From positions 1,417,590 to 1,481,589 of the forward strand of contig NZ_LT835161.1 of the NCBI RefSeq assembly GCF_900169715.1: a stretch of 64,000 nucleotides of DNA, in the 5' to 3' direction. Numbering within the stretch: position 1 is the stretch's first letter; each line of letters opens with the position of its first letter. The DNA is from Kocuria massiliensis. GTDB taxonomy: Bacteria; Actinomycetota; Actinomycetes; Actinomycetales; Micrococcaceae. The position numbers were made by a program, and so were the translations under genes. Shown here in pieces: positions 53,694-63,234 of the stretch. The notes beneath the pieces were generated by a model. The model was not told where the DNA came from and did no database searches. It worked only from the letters and a program-made list of their open reading frames with translations.

Positions 53694-54680
53694 TTAGCCG
53701 ACCGCGCGCGGGTGGCTCGTGAGGAACACCTCCCGGAGAGTGTCCGCAGTCACCCGCGTGTAGATCTGTGTGGTCGTCAGCGAGGAGTGTCCGAGCAGTT
53801 CTTGCACAACGCGAATATCCGCTCCGCCTTCAATCAGGTGGGTTGCAAAAGAATGCCGCAATGTATGTGGTGAAAGCTCTTCGGTGACGTTCGCCCTGGC
53901 GGCCGCCTTTTTCAAAATCAGCCACGCCCCTTGCCGTGTGAGACGACCGCCCCGGGCGTTCAGGAAGAGTGCGGGCGTAGCCGACCCTTTGGCTGCGAAA
54001 AGCGGACGGGCACGCACCAGGTACGCGCTCACTGCGTCGACGGCGTAGGAGCCCACCGGGACTAGCCGCTGTTTACCACCCTTGCCTTCGAGGCGGGCTG
54101 CGCCGCCCAGCCCGTTGGGGTCTTCCGTTCCTCCCGCTTCACCCGCGAATTCGGAAGAGAGATCGTCTCGGTCAATTCCGACGGCCTCGGAGATTCGCGC
54201 ACCGGTGGAATAAAGGAATTCGAGGAGCGCAGCATCTCGAAGCCCCGCTGGGGTCTCCCGATCAGGAGCCTCCAAGATGCGCGCCACGGTATCCACGGGC
54301 AGGGCCTTCGGTAGGCGCTCCCCCGCACTCGGCGGGTTGACCGCCGCCGCGGGATCATCCTCGGTGATTCCTTCGAGAACCCAAAATTTGTGAAGCCCCC
54401 GCGCTGAAACGACACCTCGGGCCACACTGCGGGTCGACAAGCCACATCCGCCCTCGGAGGCGGGCCGTGCCATGTGTAGGACGTAGTCCCGCACGTCGTC
54501 GGTCGTGATGTCCTGGGGGCTCTGGACGGAACGTTGTTCGGTCAGGAAGTCGAGGTATCGGCCGAGATCTCTCCGGTACGAGGCCAGAGTATTGGCCGAG
54601 AGGCCGCGTTCGACCGTGAGGTGCTGGAGATATCGCTGGACGGGACGTTCAAACCCTGCCGGTACGTCGAGCTTAGGCAT
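53694..54680 (-). CDS. xerD: Site-specific tyrosine recombinase XerD
   Basis: The product has 328 residues. The N-terminal SAM-like domain is [20 protein letters not shown] then [13 protein letters not shown]. The catalytic residues are visible: Arg in [10 protein letters not shown], His and Arg in [13 protein letters not shown], His in [14 protein letters not shown], and the nucleophilic Tyr in IYTRV. A roughly 20-residue insert ([20 protein letters not shown]) precedes [12 protein letters not shown]. It resolves chromosome dimers at dif. It belongs to the conserved block, not to a mobile element. ATG 54680 overlaps the Nudix stop by eight bases. Confidence 0.9.
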   Translation of the reverse strand: MPKLDVPAGFERPVQRYLQHLTVERGLSANTLASYRRDLGRYLDFLTEQRSVQSPQDITTDDVRDYVLHMARPASEGGCGLSTRSVARGVVSARGLHKFWVLEGITEDDPAAAVNPPSAGERLPKALPVDTVARILEAPDRETPAGLRDAALLEFLYSTGARISEAVGIDRDDLSSEFAGEAGGTEDPNGLGGAARLEGKGGKQRLVPVGSYAVDAVSAYLVRARPLFAAKGSATPALFLNARGGRLTRQGAWLILKKAAARANVTEELSPHTLRHSFATHLIEGGADIRVVQELLGHSSLTTTQIYTRVTADTLREVFLTSHPRAVG

Positions 54681-55371
54681 CTGAGGATGTGCGGAGGTTC
54701 GGATGCGCAGGCCATGGTTCGTTGGGTGCACGAAGGTCTTGATGGCCGCGTTGAAGGCTCGCGTAAGCGGCCAGGATCGCAATATTCGCCGACGGCGAGT
54801 GCAACCGGGAGGTTAGCACCGCGGTGACAGCTTCCTCCAGAGGTACCCAACGGGTGACAATTTCGGCTTCTTCGCCTTCCCGTTCCGTGCGGTCCTCGGG
54901 AGCCACTTCCCCGATGCCCCGAGCCAAAAAGATCCTATTGGCTTCGGTCGAGCAACCCGGTGAATTATTGAATTCCGCGAGAGTATGCCACGTGTCCGCG
55001 GTGAGATCGGTTTCTTCGGCTAGTTCCCGTTGAGCGGCCGCCAGCGGCTCTTCCCCTTCGATATCGAGAAGGCCCGCAGGAATTTCCCAGAGGTTCATGC
55101 CGACCGGCTGCCGATACTGGTTGATCAAGAGGATTTCGTTCCGGTCATTGAGCGCCGCGACGGCCACGGCACCGGGATGACGCAGGTAGTCACGGTTGAG
55201 AATCTCTGCAGACTTCTCCGGACGGAGACGAATGCTGTCCCGCACGACGTCGAATATCGCACCCTCAACAAGGGTTTCGCTGGCGACCAGCTCCCGCGGA
55301 TTGACATGGTCTTGGAGCACGTCTCCGTCGTCGACTCGAGGTTCCGGGGTAGCTGCGTCGTTATCCGTCAT
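54673..55371 (-). CDS. Nudix hydrolase, ADP-ribose pyrophosphatase type
   Basis: The product has 232 residues. The Nudix box is in [19 protein letters not shown] with AEETDL directly after, including the REx2EE core; [18 protein letters not shown] before it is typical of ADP-ribose pyrophosphatases. [20 protein letters not shown] follows. It hydrolyses ADP-ribose or similar nucleoside diphosphates. ATG 55371 has GGGGG upstream. In related genomes it directly follows pyrG; here a transporter cassette separates them. Confidence 0.87.
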   Translation of the reverse strand: MTDNDAATPEPRVDDGDVLQDHVNPRELVASETLVEGAIFDVVRDSIRLRPEKSAEILNRDYLRHPGAVAVAALNDRNEILLINQYRQPVGMNLWEIPAGLLDIEGEEPLAAAQRELAEETDLTADTWHTLAEFNNSPGCSTEANRIFLARGIGEVAPEDRTEREGEEAEIVTRWVPLEEAVTAVLTSRLHSPSANIAILAAYASLQRGHQDLRAPNEPWPAHPNLRTSSDA

Positions 55372-55722
55372 GCCCCCAGGGTACACAGGAGTACACGGTT
55401 GAGCGTTGGTCTTTGGCAGGGGCGGCACCCGGCAAACTCCGCCGCGCGACGACGGCGAGTGACCGCGCCGGGCCTGCCGCCCCTGGACGGTATGTCTCGC
55501 GACGAAGAGCCTCAATCTGCAGGCCATCGAGTAAGTGTGGCTTTCGAGACCCATCACGAGAAAACTGCTGCCCCACTTGGGGATTCTTCAGAAATAGACA
55601 GTCTAACTAATTACTTACACGCAGAGATTAACCATCCACTCCACAAAACAATACCGATCACATTGCGTCTTGTATTAAACTTTTTTCACCCAGCTGGATC
55701 AACATACGAGAGGTAAATAATT
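55372..55722. other. Intergenic region: structured part then AT-rich leader
   Basis: No gene is seen. Bases 55417-55485 can form a long hairpin: an 11-bp outer stem (55417-55427 with 55475-55485), a two-base bulge, a 6-bp inner stem (55428-55433 with 55467-55472), and a smaller stem inside. On the minus strand this would lie in the Nudix leader. From about 55580 onward composition turns clearly AT-rich, unlike the neighbours, up to the peptide gene at 55723. That part probably holds the promoter of the plus-strand cassette. Confidence 0.5.
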
Positions 55723-55855
55723 GTGAAGCGAACAATATTGCCCTTTGGAGTAGTCGCACTTGCCACCCCTGAATCCTTTACATGCGCAGGCTTATGACAA
55801 TGACTCTGCCCCACGAGCTTGGACACGAAATAAGGCTTACTGGGACTACTGCTAA
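55723..55855 (+). pseudogene. Frameshifted small secreted-peptide precursor (bacteriocin-like)
   Basis: GTG 55723 with GAGAGG nine bases upstream opens a frame that reads MKRTILPFGVVALAT and then stops after 24 codons at 55797. If one C is removed from the CCCC run at 55766-55769, the frame continues to TAA at 55853-55855. The product would be a 43-residue peptide with a textbook signal peptide (KR, hydrophobic core, cleavage after LNPLHAQA) and a 20-residue mature part rich in Tyr, Trp and charged residues, ending in WDYC. It lies 36 bp before a lactococcin-972-type membrane gene. It could be a decayed gene, a sequence error in a homopolymer, or a site of recoding. Confidence 0.45.
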
Positions 55856-55890
55856 TCTCACCCCAGCACGCAATTAACTTTAATAGGAAC

Positions 55891-57936
55891 ATGGAATTTA
55901 CGAAAAGATTCTTCACTTTGCTTTTCGTTCCGCTGGCGGCGGCCGTCTTTTCCTTTGCTTCGCTCTGGCTTTCCGAGACCGATGCTCCACTGGTGGGGAG
56001 GAATGTGCTTTCCATATCCTCCGACATCACGAGTCCCCGAGCTGACACTCCGACCTCCAGTCCGGAGTTCCTACGCACGCTAGAGACTGAGGTGAAAAAC
56101 CGGCACCTTAACATCGCTCGGCTCTCGGATAACGCCGAGTCGCCTGTCAGCGGGGCGGAGCTGCAGGTCCTGATCACGCAACCAGACGATCCCTCGTATC
56201 ACCTTCTGACCAAGGGATATTCGCCCTTTAACGCGGGATACGACGTCGTGGTGAAACCATGGGATTCTTCGCAACAGGATCCCCGTGCGTTCTATCTCCT
56301 TTTCGGAGATGCCCAGGCGATGGAAGGTCTGGACGATGCGCTTGCTGCACAGGGATACACGGTACGACAGTTTGATCGCTACTCGTTCGATGAAGTTTTG
56401 GGGCAAAATATTGGCTCTCCCTTGTCCTTTGCCTTGATAGCCAGCCTCGTGGCGGCGTCTTGTTTCTCTTGTGCCATGACTTTGGTGAGCGCCAAGAAGG
56501 TCGCACGGCTGCGGCTCGCTGGTTGGTCCGTCGGGCGAATTCTGGGTCACGATTTCTGCAGCGGGGCTGTCCCATACCTTGCCGGACTCCTGGTGACCAC
56601 CGGGATTACTGCCTTATTTTTGTCCTTCTACAATGGGCTCGCCTCATTCGGCATTTATCTTGCCGTCTTTGGATCTTTCGCCACAGTATTCATGGCCGCG
56701 GTCATTGTGTCCCGGTTTCTTGCTTTGGGGTTGCTGTGCCTCGTTCCGGTGCCCGCAACGTTGACGGGCAAGAGGCCGGTGAAATCGTTGTATGGGTTGC
56801 TCTGCCTACTGAAACTCACCTGTGTCACGCTTCTTCTGGTCTCGCTCGGTGCTTGGTACGGCCAATTTGGTCTGGCAACTTCGCATCTCCGGGCCTTCGA
56901 ACAATGGAAAGAAACACCCGAGGCCGCATTTTTGCCGGTCAACGGTCCCACCTGGAGTCAAGCGGAAGATCAGCTCATCACGGACTGGCTCGTCTCTGAA
57001 CTTCGGCATGGGAATGTGATCATCAGCCATTCGCAAGTCCGTCAGCACGTTCCGAACGACGACGCCGTCATCGAGTCCAGTTACCCCGCCGTCTACGTAA
57101 ATCCCGAATACCTGAGACACCACAGAATCCACGGAGTCTCGGATCACGTCGCGCTCGAGGAGATGGAACGTTCAAAGACCGCCCTGGCCTTCAAACCCTA
57201 TGGTGCACCAGCCGAAAATCTCACTGTGGACGATCTCATCCCCGGCATGGAGCTACCTGCTCTTAAGGTCGTGGACACGGATACGACGGGCGACGTCTTC
57301 ACCCATGGAGATTTGACTCACGAGAAGAAGGAATTCGTCGAGAACCCCCTAGTGGTGGTCTTGCCCGATCACGTCCTCATCGAAAACCCCAGGGCGATCT
57401 CTGCATGGGTGACAGATGGCGGCCTTTTGGTGAGAGACGCAGAGGCCGCATCGAACCGTCTCCGTGAGTCCACCGCGGAACGCTACTTCAATCCTCCAAC
57501 GCCCGGCTCGACGTACCAGGCACATGCCCTCAAATTGACCATAGCCGATCTTCAAGCCACTGGATCCGCAATCGTGGTCTATGCGTTACTCGTCGTGTTC
57601 TCGTGTCTAGCTTTCGCGGCTACCTATGCGGCGGCCCGTAAGGACCAGCTATTCCGAAGGCACCTCTTCGGTTGGAACCCGATGCTCGCTGCCGGCCCAG
57701 CTTTCGCAGGAATTGGCGCGGTGTGGTTATCATTCCCGGCTGTCATCGGGCATCTGATACATCAAGCCCAAGATCCCATGGCCCTGATCTCTCAGTCCTC
57801 ACTGGAAGTCATGGGGTACATCAGGTTCCTCTTCGTCGCAGGGCTGTGCGTAGGCGCCGTCGTCCTCCTCCTAGCAGGAACGGGGATCCTTGTTTTCTCC
57901 CGACGGGCCGTTCTAGAGAAAGGACGAATTCATTGA
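55891..57936 (+). CDS. Bacteriocin-associated integral membrane protein (lactococcin 972 type)
   Basis: The product has 681 residues. Predicted layout: one N-terminal membrane helix (about 7-27), a large outer domain, a cluster of four helices (about 175-335), a second outer domain (about 340-555), and three or more C-terminal helices. The repeat of helix plus large outer domain, and pairing with a following MacB-like ATPase, match the DUF1430/bacteriocin-associated 7TM proteins linked with lactococcin 972-like peptides. It is the permease, probably for export or immunity. Assignment is from architecture and context more than from motifs. ATG 55891; the stop overlaps the next start (TTGA). 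Confidence 0.72.
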   Translation: MEFTKRFFTLLFVPLAAAVFSFASLWLSETDAPLVGRNVLSISSDITSPRADTPTSSPEFLRTLETEVKNRHLNIARLSDNAESPVSGAELQVLITQPDDPSYHLLTKGYSPFNAGYDVVVKPWDSSQQDPRAFYLLFGDAQAMEGLDDALAAQGYTVRQFDRYSFDEVLGQNIGSPLSFALIASLVAASCFSCAMTLVSAKKVARLRLAGWSVGRILGHDFCSGAVPYLAGLLVTTGITALFLSFYNGLASFGIYLAVFGSFATVFMAAVIVSRFLALGLLCLVPVPATLTGKRPVKSLYGLLCLLKLTCVTLLLVSLGAWYGQFGLATSHLRAFEQWKETPEAAFLPVNGPTWSQAEDQLITDWLVSELRHGNVIISHSQVRQHVPNDDAVIESSYPAVYVNPEYLRHHRIHGVSDHVALEEMERSKTALAFKPYGAPAENLTVDDLIPGMELPALKVVDTDTTGDVFTHGDLTHEKKEFVENPLVVVLPDHVLIENPRAISAWVTDGGLLVRDAEAASNRLRESTAERYFNPPTPGSTYQAHALKLTIADLQATGSAIVVYALLVVFSCLAFAATYAAARKDQLFRRHLFGWNPMLAAGPAFAGIGAVWLSFPAVIGHLIHQAQDPMALISQSSLEVMGYIRFLFVAGLCVGAVVLLLAGTGILVFSRRAVLEKGRIH

Positions 57937-58592
57937 CGCCCTACCTTCATTTCGCCTCTGAGTACATGGAACTCGGGGGTCGGACTCTATGGAGTTCCCT
58001 CGAGATATCGGCCGAACCCGGTGAGATGGTAGCCCTCATGGGTCCTTCGGGGTCAGGTAAGACGACGCTCCTCAACTGCTTGGGTGCACTAACCCGTCCG
58101 TCCACCGGATCACTCACGGTCGGTGGCGTCGAGGTGCATCCGGCCTCGAGCGCCGTGAGACGTAAATTTCGACGCGACCACGTCGGATATCTGTTCCAGA
58201 ATTTCGCTCTAGTCGAGTCGGAATCCGTGGAGAAGAATATCGTTGATCCGCTGCGGATCATGCCCCGAAGGCGCCGCCCAAGCGCCTCGGACATCTCGCA
58301 AGCCCTGAGTAGTCTCGGCCTGGTGGGCAGGGAAAAGGATAAGGTCTGCGGGCTCTCCGGCGGCGAACAACAGAGGGTGGCGCTTGCTGCCGTTCTCGTC
58401 AAGAAGCCCTCGTTGATCCTGGCGGATGAACCGACGGGGTCTCTCGACGACGCGAATGCACGGGTCATCATCGCATCCGTGCGGCGTCTCACCGATCAGG
58501 GAGCCTGTGCCGTGATCGCTACCCATGATCACGATGTCGCTCGATCCTGCGATCGGGTCGTAAATCTCCAAAAGTTCACGGTGTCGGCGTGA
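57933..58592 (+). CDS. ABC transporter ATP-binding protein of the bacteriocin-like exporter
   Basis: The product has 219 residues. Walker A is ALMGPSGSGKTTLLNCLGAL, the signature CGLSGGEQQRVALAAVLVKK, and Walker B LILADEPTGSLDD. GYLFQNFALVESESVEKNIV is the Q-loop region typical of LolD/MacB-type ATPases, including the lactococcin 972 group. It powers the preceding permease. The start is TTG 57933, overlapping the permease stop by four bases, with AAAGGA eight bases upstream. A frame upstream to 57672 lies within the permease gene. Confidence 0.87.
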   Translation: MTPYLHFASEYMELGGRTLWSSLEISAEPGEMVALMGPSGSGKTTLLNCLGALTRPSTGSLTVGGVEVHPASSAVRRKFRRDHVGYLFQNFALVESESVEKNIVDPLRIMPRRRRPSASDISQALSSLGLVGREKDKVCGLSGGEQQRVALAAVLVKKPSLILADEPTGSLDDANARVIIASVRRLTDQGACAVIATHDHDVARSCDRVVNLQKFTVSA

Positions 58593-58608
58593 TGCTGAAA
58601 AGCTAAAA

Positions 58609-58654
58609 TGAAGGACCGCCGTCAACCCGTTCCCGGGGAGACAGCGGTCCTTCA
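58609..58654 (-). terminator. Terminator of pyrG, shared with the ABC cassette
   Basis: An 11-bp stem (58609-58619 with 58644-58654) lies between the convergent ABC gene (58592) and pyrG (58686). On the minus strand it is followed by TTTTAGCTTTT, so it should terminate pyrG. Confidence 0.75.
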
Positions 58655-58685
58655 ATCTTCGGGGGAAAACCCTACTGGTTGTGGC

Positions 58686-60362
58686 TTATTTGAGACGATC
58701 GAGCGCCGCCGCCACCAGACCGCTGAACAGCGGGTGGGAGCGCGTGGGCCGCGAAAGCAATTCGGGGTGCGCCTGAGTCGCCACATAGTAGGGATGCTCC
58801 GAGGCCGGCAATTCCACGAACTCTACCAATCGGCCGTCGGGGCTGGTCCCGGAAATCACCAAGCCCGCTTTTTCGAGGTCGTCCCGGTAGGCGTTGTTGA
58901 CCTCGTAGCGGTGGCGGTGCCGCTCCTCGACCTCGGTTGCGCCATACGCCGCCGCAGTCACGGAACCTTCGGCCAACGTGGCCGGGTACAGGCCAAGACG
59001 CATGGTTCCGCCAAGATCCCCCGCTCCCTCAACGAACTGCTTCTGTTCTTCCATCGTCGCGATCAACGGGGTCGACGTCTCGGGCTCAAACTCCGTGGAC
59101 GATGCGTCCTCGAGTCCGACGACGTTGCGCGCGTATTCAATCACCATGCATTGAAGTCCCAAGCACAGGCCGAGAGCGGGAATCCCGTTCTCCCGGGCGT
59201 AGCGAAGCGCGCCAAGTTTGCCCTCGAGGCCACGGATTCCGAAGCCTCCGGGGACGCAGATGGCGTCCACGTCAGCGAGTTGGTGTGCCGCGCCTTCTGG
59301 CTGGGCGCACAGATCCGAGGCGATCCACTTGAGCTTGACCTTCGCATCGTTAGCGAAACCACCCGCGCGTAGTGCCTCAGAAACCGAGAGGTAGGCGTCG
59401 GGCAGGTCGATGTACTTACCCACCAAACCGACCGTGACTTCGTGCGTCGGCTCGTGGACCACTTTGAGGAGCTTGTCCCACTCCTCAAAGTCGGCCTCCT
59501 GATAATCCAACCCGAGGTAATCCAAAACGTAGGTGTCCAAGTCTTGGTGGAACAAGGTTTTCGGGATGTCGTAGATGCTCGGGGCGTCGGGGCAGGAGAT
59601 GACGGCCTCGGTGTCGACGTCGCACGCTCCCCCGACCTTGGCCTTGAGGGACTCCGGGATATCTTGCACGCACCGCAAGACGAGCGCATCGGGGATGATC
59701 CCCAAGCCACGCAGCGCCGCAACGGAGTGCTGGGTGGGCTTGGTCTTCAGCTCACCCGAGGGGCCGATGTATGGAATCAGCGAGACGTGAAGGAAGAAGA
59801 CGTTTTTGCGCCCAACGTCACGGCGAACCTGACGAGCTGCTTCAAGGAATGGCTGGGACTCGATATCTCCGACGGTTCCACCGATTTCGGTGATGATGAT
59901 GTCCGGGGCATCAGCGTCGCCGGTCGCCCGACGGCGCATTCGTGCCTTGATTTCGTCGGTGATGTGCGGGATGACCTGAACCGTATCGCCCAAATACTCG
60001 CCTCGACGCTCCTTGGCGATCACGGTCGAGTACACCTGGCCGGTCGTTACGTTGGCGGAAGCGTCGAGGTTTTCGTCGAGAAAACGTTCGTAGTGACCGA
60101 TGTCGAGATCGGTTTCTGCGCCGTCGTCCGTGACGAACACTTCGCCGTGTTGGAAGGGGTTCATTGTGCCCGGATCGACGTTGAGATACGGATCGAGCTT
60201 TTGCATCGTCACGGAGAGTCCGCGCGAGCGAAGGAGGCGGCCCAAGCTTGACGCCGTCAGGCCTTTACCAAGAGAGGATGCGACACCGCCCGTCACGAAG
60301 ATCTGACGAGTCACTTTTTCGTCGCGTTGAGAAGTTGCCGAGGATGTCTGCTTATCGTTCAC
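58686..60362 (-). CDS. pyrG: CTP synthase
   Basis: The product has 558 residues. The synthase half begins [20 protein letters not shown] and contains [20 protein letters not shown]. The glutaminase half holds the oxyanion segment [11 protein letters not shown] and the cysteine nucleophile in [19 protein letters not shown]. It aminates UTP to CTP. I start at GTG 60362 (a second GTG at 60365); the ribosome site is weak, and in-frame codons extend to 60437. It lies 75 bp downstream of recN, and the septation/outer-membrane genes found between them in mycobacteria are absent. Confidence 0.94.
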   Translation of the reverse strand: MNDKQTSSATSQRDEKVTRQIFVTGGVASSLGKGLTASSLGRLLRSRGLSVTMQKLDPYLNVDPGTMNPFQHGEVFVTDDGAETDLDIGHYERFLDENLDASANVTTGQVYSTVIAKERRGEYLGDTVQVIPHITDEIKARMRRRATGDADAPDIIITEIGGTVGDIESQPFLEAARQVRRDVGRKNVFFLHVSLIPYIGPSGELKTKPTQHSVAALRGLGIIPDALVLRCVQDIPESLKAKVGGACDVDTEAVISCPDAPSIYDIPKTLFHQDLDTYVLDYLGLDYQEADFEEWDKLLKVVHEPTHEVTVGLVGKYIDLPDAYLSVSEALRAGGFANDAKVKLKWIASDLCAQPEGAAHQLADVDAICVPGGFGIRGLEGKLGALRYARENGIPALGLCLGLQCMVIEYARNVVGLEDASSTEFEPETSTPLIATMEEQKQFVEGAGDLGGTMRLGLYPATLAEGSVTAAAYGATEVEERHRHRYEVNNAYRDDLEKAGLVISGTSPDGRLVEFVELPASEHPYYVATQAHPELLSRPTRSHPLFSGLVAAALDRLK

Positions 60363-60437
60363 CACGGAATTCAAGCCTATCACGAGGGGTTTCCATCGCA
60401 CCGGTCGTGGACCGGGCAGACGGCTGACGAGTGCCAA

Positions 60438-62162
60438 TCACAGCTGACCGGCGGATTGGAGAAGTTCTTTGGCGTGGGCCCTGGCGGCCTCGGAATCGGC
60501 GTGTCCCGCTAGCATGCGCGCGAGTTCGACGATTCGGCCTTCGGCATCGAGGACGTTGACGTCACTCACCGTCGAGTCACTCGATTTGAGCACCAAAACG
60601 TGTCGGTCAGCGTAGGCGGCAACCTGCGGAAGGTGAGTCACCACGAGTACCTGAACATGCTGAGCCAAGTGAGCGAGGCGTTTTCCTATTTCTACCGCTG
60701 CCTTGCCGCCGACACCGGAGTCAACCTCATCGAAAATGAAGGTGGGCACCGGGTCCACTTCGGCCAAGACAACTTCGAGGGCCAGCATGACTCGGGACAA
60801 TTCGCCACCCGACGCCCCCTTGCCGAGGGGTCGGGGCTGAGCTCCTTCGTGAGGAGCCAGCTTGAAAGACACCGTGTCCTTGCCATCTGGTCCAAATTTT
60901 TCAGCTTCCGCAATCTCAACGACGAGGGAGGCGTTGGGCATCGCGAGAGCCTTCAACTCTGTAGACACAGCGCCAGAGAGCTTCTTTGCGGCCGCGGTAC
61001 GCATTTCCATCAGTTCGAGAGATTGGGCCTGCATATTTTTGCGCAGCGTCCGAAGCTTCTCCTCCAACGCTTCAGAGCGGGCAGGATCGTCCGTGAGCTG
61101 TTCGAGCCGGGCCCGGTTCGTTTCTGCCCACTCGAGGACCTCGGGGATGTCCGCCCCGTATTTTCGGGTCAACTTCTTCAGAGCCGCACGCCGCGCTTCG
61201 ACTTCGGTCAACCGCCCGGATGATTCGGCATTGAGGTCGGAAAGGTACCCCGAAAGTTCTTCACCGATGTCGGTGGCCTGAATCATGAGTTCGCGGACCC
61301 GCTGGGCTAGAGCGGCGAGCGCGGCGTCGTCGTCGGCCTCCTGCGCGAGTGCCCGATGAGCGGAGTCCAAGAGCACCGACACGGTGGTAGCTTCCACATC
61401 CGAGTCGCCCCCACCGACCAAAGCGGACTGGGCCACCCCGGCTGCGGTTCGGAGCTGTTCGACGTTGGTCAATCGGGCGGATTCGGCATCCAGGCTTTCT
61501 TCCTCGCCCGGTTGCGGCTTGACGGCATCAATTTCTTTGAGCGCCTGGCTCAGGCTTTGGGCTTCGAAAGCGCGAGCGCGCGCGTTCTCCCGAACTTCCC
61601 GCAATTCCCGTGCAGAGGCACGGTACTCCTCATAGTTCTTTTGATATTCGTCGAGCTTCTTGGCGAGTTTGTTGCCAGCATAGGCGTCGAGCGCGGACCG
61701 TTGGGCCTCCGCGGAGCGCAACCGGAGTTGGTCGGATTGGCCGTGGACGGCCACGAGGGTTTCGCCCACCCGAGATAACACGCCGATGGGAGCAGCGGCC
61801 CCGCCGACGGTGGCCCGTGAGCGTCCGGTGGCGTTGACGGTTCTGGAGACGATGAGTTCTTGTGGTAGGCGTTCCGAGTACTCGTCGGATTCGATGGTGT
61901 GGGCCTCTCCACCGGCCTCCTCCGTAAGGGCCAGGGCGGCGTGCCCCTCAGGAAGGCGCACTACGGCCTGGGAAAGTGCCGAACGCGCGCCGGAGCGAAC
62001 GGCCGCGGCATCGGACCGCGCGCCAAGAAGCATCCCCAGTGCGGTCACGACCATCGTTTTACCGGCACCCGTCTCCCCCGTCAGCACGGACAGCCCCGGG
62101 CCGAGGGGAAGGGTCGCGTCGGTGATGACACCGAGATCGCGAATGTGGATTTCTTCGATCAT
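60438..62162 (-). CDS. recN: DNA repair protein RecN
   Basis: The product has 574 residues. The N-terminal P-loop is LSVLTGETGAGKTMVVTALG in an SMC-like head. Long coiled-coil stretches follow (about 155-360). The C-terminal head has GASGGELSRVMLALEVVLAE and FIFDEVDSGVGGKAAVEIGK. It acts in double-strand-break repair. ATG 62162 overlaps the nadK stop by four bases (ATGA). Confidence 0.95.
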   Translation of the reverse strand: MIEEIHIRDLGVITDATLPLGPGLSVLTGETGAGKTMVVTALGMLLGARSDAAAVRSGARSALSQAVVRLPEGHAALALTEEAGGEAHTIESDEYSERLPQELIVSRTVNATGRSRATVGGAAAPIGVLSRVGETLVAVHGQSDQLRLRSAEAQRSALDAYAGNKLAKKLDEYQKNYEEYRASARELREVRENARARAFEAQSLSQALKEIDAVKPQPGEEESLDAESARLTNVEQLRTAAGVAQSALVGGGDSDVEATTVSVLLDSAHRALAQEADDDAALAALAQRVRELMIQATDIGEELSGYLSDLNAESSGRLTEVEARRAALKKLTRKYGADIPEVLEWAETNRARLEQLTDDPARSEALEEKLRTLRKNMQAQSLELMEMRTAAAKKLSGAVSTELKALAMPNASLVVEIAEAEKFGPDGKDTVSFKLAPHEGAQPRPLGKGASGGELSRVMLALEVVLAEVDPVPTFIFDEVDSGVGGKAAVEIGKRLAHLAQHVQVLVVTHLPQVAAYADRHVLVLKSSDSTVSDVNVLDAEGRIVELARMLAGHADSEAARAHAKELLQSAGQL

Positions 62163-63115
62163 GGTTGCTCCGTTCCCTCAGTGTCGGGCAGGTTCCGTTC
62201 GGCGACGTCCATGCGGTCCACGGGTCCGCGCCAGCCTCGGGTTGGTAGGTCGAATTTTCGCACCAGCCGCTCTGAGAACGGCGCGGGGTGAATTCGAGCG
62301 AGCCGAACCGGCTTATCGGACCTTCTGACTTCGATTCTGGAACCTGGCGGCAATTCGGTGGTGCGGCGACCGTCGCACCAAAGAACACCGAAGTGACCGT
62401 TCGTCGGCAAGATCTCCACCGCCATGGTTGAGGTCGGTGCCGTCACCATGGGACGAGAGAACAAAGCATGGGCGCTGAGGGGAACCATGAGCATGGCCTC
62501 GACCTCGGGCCACACGATTGGCCCACCACCGGAAAAGGCATATGCGGTGGACCCCGTGGGTGTGGCCATGACGACGCCGTCGCATCCGAACGTGCTGAGG
62601 GGCCGGCCGTCTACCTCAATCACGACCTCGACCATTTTCTCCCGGTTCCCCTTTTCCACGGAAGCCTCGTTCAGCGCCCAGGTGTGATTCAGAATCTGAC
62701 CGGAATTCCAGACCAGAATGTCGATCGCCATACGCTCTTCGACCGTGTATGAGCGATTGACGATGTGGTCTACGGTCTCGTCCAGGTCGCTTCGTTCCGA
62801 TTCGGCGAGAAAGCCAACGTGGCCGAGGTTGACACCGATGAGAGGAATGTTGGTGTGCCGGATGATTTCGGCGGCGCGCAAGATGGACCCGTCGCCTCCG
62901 AGAACGACGCCGAGTTCGATATCGTCCAGCGGAACGTTGTCGTTGATGACTTGGACGCCGACGGCTTCAGCTTCGGTTCCACGCAAGATTTGGAGGTCCG
63001 TGCGGCTCATGACCGGGGTGAGGCCCGCCTCATGAAGGCGCACACACGCTTGAGTCGCCGCAGCGGTTGCCTCGGGGCGACCCGTATGCGCGAACAGAAG
63101 TATCTTGCGGCTCAT
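62159..63115 (-). CDS. nadK: NAD kinase
   Basis: The product has 318 residues. The GGDGS motif is VVLGGDGSILRAAEIIRHTN, and GCDGVVMATPTGSTAYAFSG is the second conserved motif, followed by GGPIVWPEVEAMLMVPLSAH. It makes NADP from NAD and ATP (or polyphosphate). ATG 63115. It lies between tlyA and recN, as in most Actinobacteria. Confidence 0.95.
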   Translation of the reverse strand: MSRKILLFAHTGRPEATAAATQACVRLHEAGLTPVMSRTDLQILRGTEAEAVGVQVINDNVPLDDIELGVVLGGDGSILRAAEIIRHTNIPLIGVNLGHVGFLAESERSDLDETVDHIVNRSYTVEERMAIDILVWNSGQILNHTWALNEASVEKGNREKMVEVVIEVDGRPLSTFGCDGVVMATPTGSTAYAFSGGGPIVWPEVEAMLMVPLSAHALFSRPMVTAPTSTMAVEILPTNGHFGVLWCDGRRTTELPPGSRIEVRRSDKPVRLARIHPAPFSERLVRKFDLPTRGWRGPVDRMDVAERNLPDTEGTEQP

Positions 63116-63234
63116 GCTCTTTTGCCTTCCGATGTGGGGCGATGGGAACTCCCGGTCAGTTCCGTAGTCCTACCCTAGGCGAGAGGACTGACACTTTAAG
63201 GTTCCTTCGCGCCGGGGTGATTTCCATGGCGTCG

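Noticed and set aside
53694-54680. Integrase of a mobile element
   Set aside because: All motifs and the position next to the Nudix and pyrG genes fit housekeeping XerD; no att sites or phage genes are near.
55030-55716. Plus-strand frame of 228 codons overlapping the Nudix gene
   Set aside because: Mostly antisense to the Nudix hydrolase and its leader; no domain and no ribosome site.
55794-55877. 27-codon ATG frame overlapping the peptide gene
   Set aside because: It lies in the third frame, lacks a ribosome site and a signal sequence; the split frame of the secreted peptide explains the region better.
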